Made by a program: the position numbers and the translations under genes. 64,000 bases of DNA from Legionella brunensis (lineage in GTDB: Bacteria > Pseudomonadota > Gammaproteobacteria > Legionellales > Legionellaceae), in NCBI RefSeq assembly GCF_001467025.1, contig NZ_LNXV01000011.1, positions 187,913 through 251,912 on the forward strand, given 5' to 3'. This document shows, one piece after another, positions 1 to 7,404 of this stretch (position 1 is the first letter of the stretch; each line of letters opens with the position of its first letter). Under the pieces are notes generated by a model, which had not been told where the DNA came from, searched no databases, and worked only from the letters and a program-made list of their open reading frames with translations.

Positions 1-370
1 GCTCGCTTAAAAAAGCTTTCCCACAATTCTCCACTTTTTTATATTTTAACCCACTTTTATACACTATAGAAACACTATTTCCCAAGCGTCAACCCCTGAA
101 TGCATTTTTTTTACTAAAAAGAAGGCAAAGTTGTCTTTTGCAAATAAAAATACCGATATTGAATTCACAATGGACAAATTAAGCGCATTCAATCCAGAGC
201 TTACTAACTAATAAGCTCTAAGACTGCTCTGCTTCTGCGTAATAAAATTTAGTGCTTCGAATAAAACAGAATTACAACTGAGTTACTGCAAAAAAGTGTC
301 ACTATTTCTTTCAATTTAAATCACACCGTCATTCTAAATTGCGTTAACGAATGACGGCAGGCATAATCAA
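1..370. other. Intergenic region with one hairpin
   Basis: AT-rich, with no open frame I can support. The one clear structure is a dyad with arms CCGTCATTC (326-334) and GAATGACGG (349-357), just beyond the stop codon of the minus-strand coaX gene. It could end the coaX transcript, but a U-run is poorly formed on the minus strand, so termination is only possible. Confidence 0.4.
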
Positions 371-1138
371 TTAAATATTTAAAGCCGCTGCCAAGCGGAT
401 ACCTTGTAATACTAGATCAGGAACAAGATGGTCATAAATACCTTGCTTATCAAATAAAGAGGCAAATCCCCCTGTTGCCAAGACCAAAACTTCTTGACCT
501 ATAAACGACTCCTGTTTAATGCGAGTTATTAATTCGCGGCAAGCACCCAATGCCCCATAAAACACCCCGGATTGAATACTCTCAATAGTCGACCGCCCAA
601 CGACTTGTTCCGTTCTTACAATTTCCACAGCAGGCAATTTTGCTGTTTTTGTAGCAAGAGCATCAACCGATAGACGAACCCCAGGCAGAATAGCCCCACC
701 TAAATAGGCTTTTTGTGCGGTGATTACACAAAACGTGGTTGCCGTTCCAAAATCGATCACAATAATATTTTTACCCGGATAAGCATGCGTTGCAGCGATC
801 GCGTTGGCAATTCTATCTGCCCCTACTTCAACTGGGTTACGGTATTTGATATTCAAGCCGGTTTTTACACCTGCTTGCAATAAAAAAGGATCTACGGAAA
901 AGTATTTAACACAAGCCGACCTTAATGAATAATCTAATTGAGGTACTACGGAACAAATAGCAATTTCATTAATTGCCTCTGGCGAACACTGATTCTCACG
1001 TAATACAGATTTAAGAAAAATACCCAACTCATCAGAAGTACTTACCTGTGAGGTATGCCGAAATCGCAGACGAATTTCTTCTCCGGCAAACACACCACCA
1101 TAAATGTGGGAATTACCAACATCAATACATAGCATCAT
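371..1138 (-). CDS. coaX: Type III pantothenate kinase
   Basis: Phosphorylates pantothenate in the first step of coenzyme A synthesis in the cytosol. The N-terminus carries the ASKHA phosphate-binding motif CIDVGNSHIYGG, then GADRIANAIAA, the second phosphate motif VIDFGTATTF near residue 130, and ATGGFAS near the C-terminus. These are the signatures of the type III (CoaX) family, which differs from the E. coli CoaA type. The length of about 255 residues is normal. The frame opens upstream at a TTG (1144), but the first of two adjacent ATG codons at 1138 or 1135 is more likely because the family begins right at the CIDVGN strand. The sequence closely follows L. pneumophila CoaX as I recall it, which is a main reason for placing the window in Legionella. 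Confidence 0.95.
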   Translation of the reverse strand: MMLCIDVGNSHIYGGVFAGEEIRLRFRHTSQVSTSDELGIFLKSVLRENQCSPEAINEIAICSVVPQLDYSLRSACVKYFSVDPFLLQAGVKTGLNIKYRNPVEVGADRIANAIAATHAYPGKNIIVIDFGTATTFCVITAQKAYLGGAILPGVRLSVDALATKTAKLPAVEIVRTEQVVGRSTIESIQSGVFYGALGACRELITRIKQESFIGQEVLVLATGGFASLFDKQGIYDHLVPDLVLQGIRLAAALNI

Positions 1139-1262
1139 GGTCAAGACTCAGCCATTAGAAAGCGCGATAGTAAGACTAGTTATCGCGATAATCAAGTGGG
1201 AGGAGAAAAGGCATAGATTTTCACAATAGCTCTTCGATGAACTATGCTGAATATTATAAGAA

Positions 1263-1636
1263 AAGTCGGTCGATAAGCCGGGTTCTGTCTTGGACAATCA
1301 TTCATCTAGGACATGCGTCACCACATGCCTCAAGCGACCTACCCGAATCCCGTACGGGCCATACGCGCAAGCTTTTCAGCTAGCTGGATTCCTATTTGGT
1401 CTTGCTCCGAGTGGGGTTTGCCCTGCCACGACTGTTACCAATCGCGCGGTGCGCTCTTACCGCACCATTTCACCCTTACCTATTATTTGTAGCGATAACT
1501 ACAATTAAAGGCGGTATATTTTCTGTGGCACTTTCCGTAGGCTCGCGCCTCCCAGGCGTTACCTGGCACTTTACCCTATGGAGCCCGGACTTTCCTCCTT
1601 TTGCGCGAAGCAAAAAGCGATTGCCTGACCGACTTT
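1263..1636 (-). ncRNA. rnpB: RNase P RNA, bacterial type A
   Basis: This is the catalytic RNA that trims the 5' leader from tRNA precursors. On the minus strand the molecule opens with AAGTCGGTCAGGCAATCGC and closes with ACAGAACCCGGCTTATCGAC, the hallmark 5' and 3' ends of rnpB; the ends pair with each other (AGTCGG with CCGACT). The plus strand also shows the conserved block near 1515-1590 (reverse complement of GGAGGAAAGTCCGGGC-like sequence at 1585-1600). The short open frames across this region are not genes. An extended -10 box (TGCTAATAT on the minus strand, 1643-1651) lies 7 bases before the 5' end. Confidence 0.95.
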
Positions 1637-1642
1637 GAATCA

Positions 1643-1651
1643 ATATTAGCA
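1643..1651 (-). promoter_or_regulatory. Probable rnpB promoter, extended -10
   Basis: Minus-strand TGCTAATAT fits an extended -10 element and lies 7 bases before the rnpB 5' end near 1636. A -35 box 17 bases upstream is poor. The box lies at the edge of the hairpin at 1648-1699, so promoter and hairpin overlap. Confidence 0.45.
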
Positions 1652-1728
1652 AAATGCCCAGTGAAAGACCAGGTGGTCGAAACAGCTGGGCATTTTGCTC
1701 TTAAGCATACCTAAATACTGGTATGCTT
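1648..1728 (-). terminator. Two hairpins between fis and rnpB
   Basis: Directly after the fis stop codon the minus strand can fold AAGCATACC/GGTATGCTT (1703-1711 with 1720-1728). It can then fold a 14-bp perfect stem AGCAAAATGCCCAG/CTGGGCATTTTGCT (1648-1661 with 1686-1699), which has a smaller dyad GACCA/TGGTC inside its loop. Neither stem has a strong U-run. Together they probably end the fis transcript before rnpB. Confidence 0.5.
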
Positions 1729-1729
1729 A

Positions 1730-2014
1730 TTATCCACGCGTACCAATAAATTCATCATCAAAGTAACGCTTTAATTTAGTACGTAAAGTACCACGGCTAA
1801 CACCAAGAACTCTAGCAGCTTTTGATTGGTTATAACGTGTTAATTCCATTACTGTACGAAATAAAGGCGCTTCAACTTCTTCAACAATCAATTGATACAG
1901 GTTGAGGTTATTGTCTTTACCGCCAACAGTATTTAAATAACCTTTAACAGCACCAACAACTTGTTGGGTTAACGCTTCATTATATTGTTCAACTTGTTGC
2001 ATAACTGCACTCAT
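1730..2014 (-). CDS. fis: Fis-family DNA-binding protein
   Basis: Small nucleoid-associated DNA-bending regulator. Residues 60-90 form the Fis-type helix-turn-helix (NQSKAARVLGVSRGTLRTKL), and the preceding helix (LFRTVMELTRYN) matches the dimer core. The length of 94 residues is close to E. coli Fis (98). The conserved C-terminal motif reads SRGTLRTKLKRYFDDEF. Legionella genomes carry several fis paralogues that regulate the switch to the transmissive phase; which paralogue this is cannot be told from sequence alone. In E. coli fis follows dusB; here it stands alone upstream of rnpB. Confidence 0.93.
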   Translation of the reverse strand: MSAVMQQVEQYNEALTQQVVGAVKGYLNTVGGKDNNLNLYQLIVEEVEAPLFRTVMELTRYNQSKAARVLGVSRGTLRTKLKRYFDDEFIGTRG

Positions 2015-2374
2015 TATCCTCTCCTACATCCAAAATAAAACTGATTTTTAAATTAGTCAGTCATTGACCAACTATCATGCTCGATATACTATCAAATATC
2101 ACAAAGTATGTAAACATTGTCTTATTGATATTCATTTCTTAAGGGAAGCTTAAGGAAAATTGAGGATTTTTTCAAGCAATTTTTGCACGAACAACGCATT
2201 TCAGAGTCATTCGTACTATTTTTTTACAATTTCTTTACATTAAGGAGTATTTCGATGCTGAGAATTTTGAGTGAAATGACTTAAACCCGACAAAAAAGAG
2301 AAAAAGGGCATATGGCATTTGAGCGCGAGAAGGAGGCGCTATTGAAAGCCTTCAATAGCGTTTAATCATTAATA
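2015..2374. other. Intergenic region, fis upstream and isc 3' side
   Basis: AT-rich leader and promoter zone for the minus-strand fis gene, with no gene visible. Near its far end is a perfect 10-bp stem, CGCTATTGAA (2337-2346) with TTCAATAGCG (2351-2360), placed just after the iscA-like stop codon. It is the likely end of the isc-like operon transcript, although a U-run on the minus strand is lacking. Confidence 0.5.
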
Positions 2375-2746
2375 TTAAAACTCATCTACAGTAAAACTTT
2401 CACCACAACCACATTGTCCTTTTTGATTGGGATTATCAAAAACAAATTTATAATTTAGCCCCTGTCTCACATAATCTACCTTCATGCCTTTAAGATAGGG
2501 GTAGCTGGCTTTATCAATACAAAGTTGGTAGTTTTCTGTTATTGGTTGCACTATATCGTTTTCATGAGGGGTCTTTACATAATCAACAACGTAGGATAAT
2601 CCCGAGCAACCAGTCTTTTTCACAGATAAGCGAATACCCTTAACTTCGTTCTGCTTATCAAGATAAGATAAGATATGGCGCTTAGCCGCTTCACTTAAAG
2701 AAACCCCAGCAACTACATTACTTACATGTTGCATCACTTCAGACAT
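2375..2746 (-). CDS. IscA/HesB-family Fe-S carrier
   Basis: A-type carrier that takes up iron or Fe-S clusters and passes them to target proteins. The three conserved cysteines are present: Cys47 in KKTGCSGLSY, and Cys112 and Cys114 in the C-terminal QCGCGESF motif. The length of 123 residues is slightly above IscA/ErpA (107-114) because of an N-terminal extension. It is the last gene of a three-gene operon and overlaps the preceding IscU-like gene by 8 bases, so translation is probably coupled. The context (cysteine desulfurase, scaffold-like protein) suggests an IscA role, but ErpA or SufA cannot be excluded, so no symbol is given. Confidence 0.9.
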   Translation of the reverse strand: MSEVMQHVSNVVAGVSLSEAAKRHILSYLDKQNEVKGIRLSVKKTGCSGLSYVVDYVKTPHENDIVQPITENYQLCIDKASYPYLKGMKVDYVRQGLNYKFVFDNPNQKGQCGCGESFTVDEF

Positions 2747-3134
2747 TCTTTTCCCCCTGTAGCTTAGTTTTCATTATTACTATAATTTCTCGATAACCAT
2801 CCTCAATTTGTAATGCAACTGGATATCGAGTTCTAGGTATTTCTAATTGCTCCACCAACCAAGAATAATCACATTGAGGATGGTCATTAATATTACTACC
2901 TTCCAGGCGTTGGCAAATTAACTCTGCTGCAGCGACCAAATATGGGCTACCATAAGCTTTAAAACGAGCTTTAAGAATATGTCCCTGCTCATTACAGAGT
3001 AGATAGAAATCAAAAACATCGCCTCGCCCTGCTTCACCACCACGATAATGCACGCTGAATGGTTCCGATAAATCAACAACTCCGACGTGTTTGGGCTCAA
3101 AAAAACACAATTCTACTAGTTCATTATACATCAT
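2739..3134 (-). CDS. Degenerate IscU/NifU-like protein lacking cluster cysteines
   Basis: The position between iscS and an iscA-like gene, the length (131 residues) and the fold pattern fit the IscU/NifU N-terminal scaffold. Recognisable blocks are [20 protein letters not shown] (canonical NPKCGD block), [19 protein letters not shown] (canonical FKTYGCGSAIA block) and a C-terminal [13 protein letters not shown] (canonical PVKLHCSILAEDAI block). In all three the cluster-binding cysteine is missing: Arg37, Ser63 and no Cys in the last block. The aspartate of the GD pair (Asp39) is kept. The remaining cysteines (10, 47, 74, 88) lie elsewhere. It therefore probably does not assemble a classical [2Fe-2S] cluster. 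It could regulate or bind IscS. It overlaps both neighbours. Confidence 0.75.
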   Translation of the reverse strand: MMYNELVELCFFEPKHVGVVDLSEPFSVHYRGGEAGRGDVFDFYLLCNEQGHILKARFKAYGSPYLVAAAELICQRLEGSNINDHPQCDYSWLVEQLEIPRTRYPVALQIEDGYREIIVIMKTKLQGEKNV

Positions 3135-4294
3135 AGTGGTGATATTTCATGCAAACGGCCAACCTGGCGACAAATTATATTAATAGCCTTCTTTATCTGC
3201 TCTTCCGTGGTAAAACGACCACAAGATAAGCGTACTGAGCTATAAGCTAGCTCATCATCCAAACCTAAAGCTCTTAAAACATAGGAAGGCTGCAGACTTG
3301 CTGAAGCACAAGCAGAGGTTGTTGAAATGGCTAACTCGCGTAAAGCTAACAAAAGCGAATCACCATCCACTCCTGCAAATGTCAAATTCAAATTCCCAGC
3401 AACCCGCTGGTGCTCATGACCATTCAAACGCACACCGGGAAGATGCTTCACTCCCTCCCACAATTGTTGGCGCAAATGTAGGATGCGCGCCTGCTCTTCA
3501 ACCCGTGAAGCTTCAGACAAGAAAAACGCCTCACCCATTCCCATAATTTGGTGGGTTGCCAAAGTACCAGAGCGCAAACCACCTTCATGACCACCACCAA
3601 ACGATTGCGGTTGTAACCGTACTCTTGGTTTCTGCCGAACATATAAAGCCCCAATTCCTTTAGGGCCATAGTTTTTATGGGCAGAAAAAGACATTAGATC
3701 CACTGCTAAGTGATTCAAATCTATTTCTAATTTACCAGCACTCTGTGCTGCATCAACATGAAAAATAATACCTTTGCCACGCAAAAACTCACCAATCGAT
3801 GCAATATCCTGAATCACGCCTATTTCATTATTGACATGCATAATAGAGACTAACAACGTATCTTCTCTAAGCGCATGGGTTAAATCATCCAAATTAAGCA
3901 ACCCATTGGGTTGTGGCTCTAAATAAGTAATCTCAAAGCCTTCTTTTTCCAATTGATGAAAAGTATCAAGGACTGCTTTATGCTCTGTTTTCATAGTCAC
4001 GGCGTGGCGCCCTTTACGCTGATAAAAATGCGCAGCCCCAAGAATAGCCAGATTATTAGCTTCTGTTGCACCGGAAGTAAAAACTATCTCTGCAGCTGAT
4101 GCGTGGATAACGTCCGCTATTTGTTGGCGGGCATACTCAACCGCCTCAGCAGCTCTTTTGCCATAAATATGAGTTCTAGACGCAGGATTACCAAAAATCC
4201 CCTCCGGGCCTAAATAAGCAATCATTTTCTCAATTACCCTGGGATCCACGGGGGTGGTAGCCATATAATCCAAGTAAATAGGCAAGTTACTCAT
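3131..4294 (-). CDS. iscS: Cysteine desulfurase, IscS type
   Basis: PLP enzyme that removes sulfur from cysteine as a persulfide for Fe-S clusters and thiolation of tRNA. Visible features are the N-terminal [14 protein letters not shown], the cofactor-stacking His105 (TEHKAVLD), Asp181 with Gln184 ([10 protein letters not shown]), the Schiff-base lysine Lys207 in [14 protein letters not shown], and the mobile-loop catalytic Cys329 in [20 protein letters not shown], as in group I (IscS/NifS) enzymes. The length of 387 residues fits NifS-like rather than the 404-residue E. coli IscS. It is the first gene of an iscS / iscU-like / iscA-like operon. The usual iscR, hscBA and fdx genes are absent next to it, so it may be a second desulfurase of the cell; the symbol is given with that caution. 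Confidence 0.9.
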   Translation of the reverse strand: MSNLPIYLDYMATTPVDPRVIEKMIAYLGPEGIFGNPASRTHIYGKRAAEAVEYARQQIADVIHASAAEIVFTSGATEANNLAILGAAHFYQRKGRHAVTMKTEHKAVLDTFHQLEKEGFEITYLEPQPNGLLNLDDLTHALREDTLLVSIMHVNNEIGVIQDIASIGEFLRGKGIIFHVDAAQSAGKLEIDLNHLAVDLMSFSAHKNYGPKGIGALYVRQKPRVRLQPQSFGGGHEGGLRSGTLATHQIMGMGEAFFLSEASRVEEQARILHLRQQLWEGVKHLPGVRLNGHEHQRVAGNLNLTFAGVDGDSLLLALRELAISTTSACASASLQPSYVLRALGLDDELAYSSVRLSCGRFTTEEQIKKAINIICRQVGRLHEISPL

Positions 4295-4367
4295 CCTTTA
4301 ACTCCTATTGTATTGTTGCATCTGTCCATAAATAACTATATACACTACTTCAAACAAATTATGCATC

Positions 4368-4511
4368 AGACTTCTTTTCAAACTCACTGAAGCGAGGGAA
4401 GAGTGAGGAGATTTGGCGCACAGAACCGGGGTGTACACGCAAGTACATGGGGATTTGTGTACCGTATCATTGATGCAGTTCCCTGATTCATTAACGGTTG
4501 GAAAGAAGTCT
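4368..4511. repeat. 144-bp element with terminal inverted repeats (MITE-like)
   Basis: The gap between iscS and trmJ is bounded by AGACTTCTTTTCAAAC (4368-4383) and its inverted partner GGTTGGAAAGAAGTCT (4496-4511), 14 of 16 positions pairing. The similarity continues inward (TGAAGCGAGGGAA on the left against TGAATCAGGGAA on the inverted right), giving an imperfect repeat of about 30 bp. The interior has a distinct sequence with GTGTACACGCAAGTAC. No transposase is encoded. This is the build of a miniature inverted-repeat element. A 75-codon open frame across it is an accident of the repeat. Confidence 0.55.
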
Positions 4512-4514
4512 ATT

Positions 4515-5246
4515 TTATTTGCCATTCAAAGCCTTTTGGACATGACTTAAGATACCGCGCAAGATAGTGACTTCCATATACTCCAATTTTGCACGATTAA
4601 ATATGCGACGAATTCGTTGTAGTAAACGTCTTGTAGGTCGAGTCGGTTTTAGAAACCTTATTGCCGACATGACAACATTCAAATGCTCATAAAATTGTTC
4701 AACCTCATCCGCAGTCGCCAGACGATCGTGGGGACTCAACTCCACTTCAGCAATGGGGGACAATAATTTCATGCGTAATTCATAAGCGACAATCTGCACA
4801 GCTTGAGAAAGATTAAGCGAACTATATTCAGGATTACTTGGAATATTAATATGATAATGACTACGCAATAGCTCTTCATTTGTTAGACCAGCATGTTCAC
4901 GTCCAAAAAGAATAGCAATTTCGGTTTGGTCTGATTTCCCTGCAATTAATGTAGCACTCTCTGATGGGGTTAGACCCGGCAAGGCAATCCCACGGGGTCT
5001 GGCGCTCGTTGCGAAAACTAATTGACATCCTTTTAGAGCTTCATCAAGGGAGTCAGTAACAATTGCTTCATCCAGTACATCATCAGCACCAGCGGCCATC
5101 TCGTAGGCTTTTTGATGAGGAAATGATTTTGGGGAAACCAAGTAAAGTTTGCGAAATCCCATCGTTTTCAATGCCCTGGCTGTAGAACCAATATTGCCAG
5201 GATGAGAAGTAGCAATTAACACTATGCGGATTGCTGAAAAATTCAT
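4515..5246 (-). CDS. trmJ: tRNA (cytidine/uridine-2'-O-)-methyltransferase TrmJ
   Basis: Cytosolic SPOUT-class methyltransferase that uses S-adenosylmethionine to methylate the 2'-O of nucleotide 32 in the tRNA anticodon loop. Motif 1 is VLIATSHPGNIGSTARALKTMG (the asparagine and arginine at residues 18-23 are the catalytic region), motif 2 is IAILFGREHAGLTNEEL, and motif 3 is the knot-forming EYSSLNLSQAVQIVAYEL. The length of 243 residues matches E. coli TrmJ (246). In E. coli trmJ lies next to iscR and iscS; the same neighbourhood is kept here even though iscR is gone and a repeat element separates the genes. It is divergent from suhB, another conserved arrangement. Confidence 0.95.
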   Translation of the reverse strand: MNFSAIRIVLIATSHPGNIGSTARALKTMGFRKLYLVSPKSFPHQKAYEMAAGADDVLDEAIVTDSLDEALKGCQLVFATSARPRGIALPGLTPSESATLIAGKSDQTEIAILFGREHAGLTNEELLRSHYHINIPSNPEYSSLNLSQAVQIVAYELRMKLLSPIAEVELSPHDRLATADEVEQFYEHLNVVMSAIRFLKPTRPTRRLLQRIRRIFNRAKLEYMEVTILRGILSHVQKALNGK

Positions 5247-5445
5247 AATAAGATCAATTGTACCGGATTACATCAAATTGCCATCTCAAGCAGTAAAGGA
5301 CTCCCTTTATAGAGATCGGTCATTTTGAGCCAAAGCTAATGCCTTGCACAATATCTCTATTACGCAGGAAATAACAATTCATAGAGTTGTCTTTTTAATA
5401 ATTGCAACTATACAGCAATGACTTCTCTCTGTACAAAAAAAAATG

Positions 5446-5454
5446 TGCTAGAAT
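5446..5454 (+). promoter_or_regulatory. suhB promoter, extended -10
   Basis: TGCTAGAAT is a good extended -10 element. It lies 30 bases before the ATG at 5484 and inside the reading frame that would result if translation began at 5418, so it argues for the shorter protein. No convincing -35 box is seen 17 bases upstream. Confidence 0.5.
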
Positions 5455-5483
5455 CGCTGACTTTTGTGGAAACGAGCAAACCC

Positions 5484-6272
5484 ATGCAACCATTATTAAA
5501 TATTGCCATCACTGCCGCACGCTTAGCTGGCGACATTATTCTCCGTCATATGGAGCAAATCGACCGCCTAAAGGTTACCGCTAAAAATGGTGAAGAATAC
5601 TTTAGTGAAGTAGACATCAAGGCTGAACAGGCAATTATTGCTGCTATCCATAAAGCTTACCCCGATCATGGTATTATTGCTGAAGAGAGCGGTATTTATA
5701 ATGATGATGCAGACTCCGTTTGGATTATTGACCCCTTAGATGGCACTACTAATTATCTGCATGGGTTTCCTTTTTTCTCAGTATCTATCGCGCATCGGGT
5801 AAAAAATCGTATTGAACATGCAGTAGTTTATGACCCTCTACGACATGAATGCTTTTCAGCGAGTCGCGGACGAGGAGCTCAATTGAATGACCGTCGTATT
5901 CGTGTATCGAAGAAAACCCAATTATCTGAAGCACTACTTGGTACTGGCTTTCCTTTTCGTAACCTCACATTAGCACAACGATATCTGCCCACTTTTGAAG
6001 CGTTAATAGGAAAATGCGCTGGGGTGCGTAGAACCGGCTCTGCTGCACTTGATTTAGCCTATGTGGCAAGTGGACGATTAGATGGATTTTGGGAGTTTGG
6101 CTTGCGCCCCTGGGATATCGCAGCCGGTGCATTATTGATCAAAGAGGCCGGGGGCATGATCAGTAGTTTGCAAGGTGGCGAAGACTATATGAAGCAAGGG
6201 GATGTAGCCGCAGGAACACCTAAAGTGTTTAAATCTCTATTACAAACATTAATGCCAGTGGTTAAACGCTAG
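5484..6272 (+). CDS. suhB: Inositol-1-monophosphatase
   Basis: Mg-dependent phosphatase that hydrolyses inositol-1-phosphate; in enterobacteria SuhB also joins the rRNA antitermination complex. Visible metal-binding motifs are EEYFSEVD (Asp), IIAEESG (Glu), the signature WIIDPLDGTTNYLHGFPFF and the C-terminal LRPWDIAAGALLIKEAGG. I start at 5484, where the protein begins MQPLLNIAITAARLAG like E. coli SuhB (MHPMLNIAVRAARKAG). The upstream ATG at 5418 would add 22 residues with no counterpart and lies before the likely promoter. The resulting 262 residues is the family length. It is divergent from trmJ, as in E. coli. Confidence 0.94.
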   Translation: MQPLLNIAITAARLAGDIILRHMEQIDRLKVTAKNGEEYFSEVDIKAEQAIIAAIHKAYPDHGIIAEESGIYNDDADSVWIIDPLDGTTNYLHGFPFFSVSIAHRVKNRIEHAVVYDPLRHECFSASRGRGAQLNDRRIRVSKKTQLSEALLGTGFPFRNLTLAQRYLPTFEALIGKCAGVRRTGSAALDLAYVASGRLDGFWEFGLRPWDIAAGALLIKEAGGMISSLQGGEDYMKQGDVAAGTPKVFKSLLQTLMPVVKR

Positions 6273-6282
6273 TTAAATTCCA

Positions 6283-6311
6283 GAGTCCGAGCATATCCAG
6301 TACTCGGACTC
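6283..6311. terminator. Hairpin between convergent suhB and sppA-like gene
   Basis: Perfect 9-bp stem GAGTCCGAG (6283-6291) with CTCGGACTC (6303-6311), 11-base loop, in the gap between two convergent genes. The downstream T-rich stretch is broken on both strands, so it is a moderate terminator candidate that could serve both. Confidence 0.5.
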
Positions 6312-6336
6312 GTGCCAACCTTTCTATTTTCGTTGC

Positions 6337-7311
6337 CTATATTTTAGATTCCAACTGAGCTCTCAGACCGGGTTTTAAACCTAAAGCCGTAGGTAATTGA
6401 TCAGCGAGCGCTGTACCAAGGTTTTTAGAGAAACGCTCAAGCACACTTTCCTTGAAGGTATAGTCAATGACTTTCTCAAGCTGCATTTTATCGCGAACTA
6501 TCTGACCGCTACTTGCAAAGTCATCGATGAGACCTCTTTCTTTTGCTTGTTCGCCAGTCCAGAAAAGCCCCGAAAATGTATCATCATCAATTTTAAGACG
6601 ACTCCCTCGTCCTTCTTTTACCTTCGCTATGAATTGTTGGTGAATATTATCAAGCATGGTTTGGAGTAATTGTGCTTGTTGCGGGGTTTCAGGAGAAAAA
6701 GGATCTAGGAATCCTTTATTTTTACCCGCTGTCTGCAGACGTCGACTTATGCCCAATTTCTGCAGGGCATCGACAAAACCAAAGCCATTGTACAATACCC
6801 CGATTGAGCCCACGATACTGGATGGATTAGCATAAATTTCATCCGCTCCTGCAGCCACGTAATAGGCAGCTGAGGCACACATATCTACACAGACTGCATA
6901 GGTTTTAACTCCAGGGTATTTCTGGCGGTAATATTGCAAAGTATTGAACATATAATCTGCCTGTACTGGACTTCCACCAGGGCTATTAATACGAATTATC
7001 AACGCCTTTAAACCCTTGCTTTTGTAGGCTGAATCCAACCCTTTTGCAAAATTCTCAGCATTAGCAGCATCCGTATCAAATATTGTTCCAATCACATCAA
7101 TCAGACCAACATGCGGTTTAATTCGCAAACTCTTATCTTCCTCACTATAGGTATATATCTGATAAATTATGAAAACAAAGAGGACAAAGAAAAGAGCACG
7201 CTTGACCCAACGCCAACGTCGTTGGCGCTTTTGTTCGCGCATGTATTCAATAACTATCTGATTTAACAGTACCTGTGAATCAGGGGTCTCGTTTGCTGGA
7301 GTATCATTCAT
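6337..7311 (-). CDS. S49-family signal peptide peptidase (SppA-like)
   Basis: Membrane-anchored serine peptidase that degrades cleaved signal peptides. One membrane segment follows a basic stretch (counted from the longest frame, residues 43-60, ALFFVLFVFIIYQIYTY). The S49 fold follows: LIIRINSPGGSPVQA oxyanion region, nucleophile Ser152 in CASAAYYVAAGADEIYANP, the VGSIGV strand, and the general base Lys204 in GKNKGFLDPFSP. The length of about 324 residues is the short, single-domain type (as in Bacillus SppA), not the 618-residue E. coli SppA. The frame opens at a GTG (7326), but the ATG at 7311 is preferred because the GTG has no ribosome-binding site. It is divergent from clpB, with 93 bases between start codons. 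Confidence 0.85.
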   Translation of the reverse strand: MNDTPANETPDSQVLLNQIVIEYMREQKRQRRWRWVKRALFFVLFVFIIYQIYTYSEEDKSLRIKPHVGLIDVIGTIFDTDAANAENFAKGLDSAYKSKGLKALIIRINSPGGSPVQADYMFNTLQYYRQKYPGVKTYAVCVDMCASAAYYVAAGADEIYANPSSIVGSIGVLYNGFGFVDALQKLGISRRLQTAGKNKGFLDPFSPETPQQAQLLQTMLDNIHQQFIAKVKEGRGSRLKIDDDTFSGLFWTGEQAKERGLIDDFASSGQIVRDKMQLEKVIDYTFKESVLERFSKNLGTALADQLPTALGLKPGLRAQLESKI

Positions 7312-7325
7312 TTGTATTTTTACCA

Positions 7326-7353
7326 CTTGATTTTTATAAATGAACCCACATTT
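7326..7353 (+). promoter_or_regulatory. Possible heat-shock (sigma-32) promoter of clpB
   Basis: CTTGATT (7326-7332), a 12-base spacer, then CCCACATTT (from 7345) resembles the RpoH consensus CTTGAAA and CCCCATNT. It lies about 50 bases before the clpB start, where a heat-shock promoter is expected. The -10 half has one extra base, so the match is fair rather than strong. Confidence 0.45.
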
Positions 7354-7404
7354 TACGGCAGGTATGAAGTATTTTAAACAATCATTTTAAGAGAGGTTCA
7401 TGTC

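Noticed and set aside
1290..1638. Two plus-strand frames
   Set aside because: They overlie the RNase P RNA gene.
4298..4525. 75-codon frame on the minus strand
   Set aside because: It lies over the inverted-repeat element and the trmJ end, has no ribosome-binding site and an implausible protein sequence.
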